DNA of 7,714 bases from CAUYUA01 sp963575675. Lineage in GTDB: Bacteria > Pseudomonadota > Alphaproteobacteria > Azospirillales > Azospirillaceae. Below are positions 6,888 to 7,714 of this stretch, piece by piece. The notes beneath the pieces were generated by a model. That model did no database searches. It was not told the origin of the DNA and saw only the letters and a program-made list of their open reading frames with translations. The position numbers and the translations under genes are program-made. Position 1 is the first letter of the stretch, and each line of letters begins with the position of its first letter. Location: assembly GCA_963575675.1 (NCBI GenBank), contig CAUYUA010000023.1, positions 1 to 7,714 of the forward strand, written 5' to 3'.

Positions 6888-7435
6888 GAGGCGAACCTAC
6901 AGGCAAACTTGGGCACCCTCGTGAATAGAATATAAACTCAAATGCGGAAATTCCAATACCCCAGCCATTCCACCCGCCCAGCCGTCATCCATCGGATGCC
7001 GCTGGAAACAGAGATGTTCTTTCCGAACAGGCTCTTACATAAAAAACGATTCCAGAGGAAGATCGCTTCGCGAACAAGAGGGGTTTTCGCTCCCCCTCCC
7101 CTTATAATCCCAGACGACCAGGAACTTAGTCCCTGGACCCGTTTAATTCTTATTCAAAAGAATTGAAGATCATGAGTAATCCTTCCGCTCATTGCTATAA
7201 CATTCATTACATCCATGACATTTCAACAACGCGCGTTATATGCCTAGAGACAAAATATCCTCGGCAATCATTTCAGAACGAATCGATACATATCCCACAA
7301 CAAGGCGTTTTTGTCCCTGAACACGGTAAAAATTACCCTCGCCAATCACAGCACAAAAACAAAAATAGGTCACTAACCCTATGATATATCACGAAAAACT
7401 AAAAAAGCGAAAATAGACGAAAAATCGGTCTTTCC
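6888..7435. other. Intergenic region between kinase and flagellin promoter, no supported gene
   Basis: About 550 bases separate the kinase stop from the flagellin promoter. Short plus-strand frames exist (6942-7166 and 7163-7384), but they show no domain, no good ribosome site and atypical composition, so I do not call genes. The tiny stem CCTC/GAGG (6881-6891) wraps the kinase stop codon, and a better hairpin lies at 7118-7136. The last 100 bases before the promoter are strongly A-rich and are where an enhancer-binding activator or IHF would be expected to bind for a sigma-54 promoter. I could not identify a specific site. Confidence 0.5.
7118..7136 (+). terminator. Possible weak terminator after the histidine kinase gene
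   Basis: CCAGG (7118-7122) pairs with CCTGG (7132-7136). After one A-C mismatch the stem continues with AC/GT around a three-base TTA loop. The tail starting at about 7141 is T-rich (TTTAATTCTTATT) but separated from the stem by ACCCG, which weakens the call. It lies about 230 bases after the kinase stop codon, the only plus-strand gene it could serve. Confidence 0.3.
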
Positions 7436-7451
7436 TGGCATGAGCTTTGCT
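7436..7451 (+). promoter_or_regulatory. Sigma-54 (RpoN) -24/-12 promoter of the flagellin gene
   Basis: The site reads TGGCATGAGCTTTGCT and matches the RpoN consensus TGGCACG-N4-TTGCW at every defined position except one (T instead of C after TGGCA). The invariant GG (7437-7438) and GC (7449-7450) have the required spacing. Transcription would start near 7462, giving a leader of about 100 nt before the flagellin ATG. Sigma-54 promoters need an activator of the FlbD/FleQ type, and flagellin genes of many alphaproteobacteria are known to use them. No activator gene is in the window. Confidence 0.85.
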
Positions 7452-7519
7452 CCTATGTTCGCCAACTGAACGCTTTCCTTCGTTTGTCTCTTTGTTGTAA
7501 CTTTTTTCCTCAATTGTCC

Positions 7520-7543
7520 GGTGGTCTGTTAAAGACGCACACC
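7520..7543 (+). promoter_or_regulatory. Hairpin in the flagellin mRNA leader next to the ribosome site
   Basis: In the plus-strand leader GGTG (7520-7523) pairs with CACC (7540-7543), and stacked inside it GTCT (7524-7527) pairs with AGAC (7533-7536). The loop is GTTAA, with a three-base GCA bulge on the 3' side. The stem ends seven bases before the GGAG Shine-Dalgarno sequence (7551-7554). Its position would suit post-transcriptional control of flagellin, as known for FlbT acting on fljK mRNA in Caulobacter. That role here is inference. Confidence 0.4.
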
Positions 7544-7562
7544 CCCCTATGGAGTGAGAACA

Positions 7563-7714
7563 ATGGCCGTCAATGATGTTGCCCTGACCTCCGCAATGCG
7601 GACCAATCTTTTACTGTTGCAGGGCGTTTCCGACAAGCTGGCCAAAACACAGAATAATCTGGCCACCGGCAACAAAATCAACAGCGCCTTGGATGGCCCC
7701 ACCGCCTATTTCGC
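7563..7714 (+). CDS. Flagellin, N-terminal 50 residues (cut by window edge)
   Basis: Flagellin is the secreted subunit that polymerises into the flagellar filament. The visible 50 residues (MAVNDVALTSAMRTNLLLLQ at the start, then LAKTQNNLATGNKINSALDG and PTAYF) match the conserved D0/D1 N-terminal helix of alphaproteobacterial flagellins. These share the T/S-A-x-R-x-NLLxLQ start, the LATGxKxNSALD signature and the PxxYF segment. The heptad-like hydrophobic spacing fits the coiled-coil core of the filament. There is no Sec signal, as expected for export through the flagellar type III apparatus. The ATG has GGAG eight bases upstream and is preceded by a sigma-54 promoter. The variable centre and C-terminal helix lie beyond the window. 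I leave the symbol blank because fliC, fljK and flaA naming depends on the lineage. Confidence 0.92.
   Translation, partial: MAVNDVALTSAMRTNLLLLQGVSDKLAKTQNNLATGNKINSALDGPTAYF

Noticed and set aside
7066..7099. GAGGGG...CCCCTC stem as a terminator
   Set aside because: Six-bp stem with a nine-base loop, followed by CCC and not by T residues, so it does not fit an intrinsic terminator.
6942..7384. Two short plus-strand frames (74 and 73 codons) between the kinase and flagellin genes
   Set aside because: No domain, poor start context, unusual composition (many H, N, P, Q), and the second only follows the first by chance overlap.

Overview
The window looks like a chromosomal segment of a motile alphaproteobacterium. 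Three things point there. The fatty-acid genes run fabD-fabG-acpP on the minus strand, with a FabG ending in GGMAMI. The histidine kinase has a catalytic core of the DivJ/PleC type. The right end holds a flagellin start of the alphaproteobacterial kind (TSAMRTNLLLLQ...SALDGPTAYF) behind a near-perfect sigma-54 promoter. I cannot name the genus; a Rhodospirillales-like lineage is a guess.

Layout. Positions 1-2223 carry the fatty-acid initiation/elongation cluster, read right to left: a sigma-70-like promoter (about 2196-2223), fabD (malonyl-CoA:ACP transacylase), fabG (3-oxoacyl-ACP reductase), and the first 20 codons of acpP (acyl carrier protein), which runs off the left edge. FabD loads malonyl onto the ACP made by acpP, and FabG reduces the 3-oxoacyl-ACP intermediates. 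The 299-bp gap between fabG and acpP holds a stem-loop just after fabG and a cluster of GCTATG repeats in the likely acpP leader. Upstream of the fabD promoter is a 76-aa small membrane protein of unknown function (2438-2668, minus strand).

Positions 2669-3638 are about 970 bp of mostly AT-rich DNA in which I find no convincing gene. It contrasts with the GC-richer coding DNA on both sides. Then comes one large plus-strand gene (3639-6887): a 1082-aa membrane sensor histidine kinase with a periplasmic Cache-type sensor, four PAS-like domains and a complete HisKA/HATPase core. It has no receiver domain and no response-regulator gene beside it in the window.

Positions 6888-7562 are gene-poor again. 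They hold a weak stem-loop that may terminate the kinase transcript, and the sigma-54 promoter (7436-7451) with a leader of about 100 nt feeding the flagellin gene that starts at 7563 and is cut by the right edge.

I found no CRISPR array, intact mobile element, tRNA or rRNA. Nothing in the window is clearly a new biological system. The most useful leads are the orphan multi-PAS kinase, the structured sigma-54 flagellin leader, the small membrane protein and the unexplained AT-rich gap.
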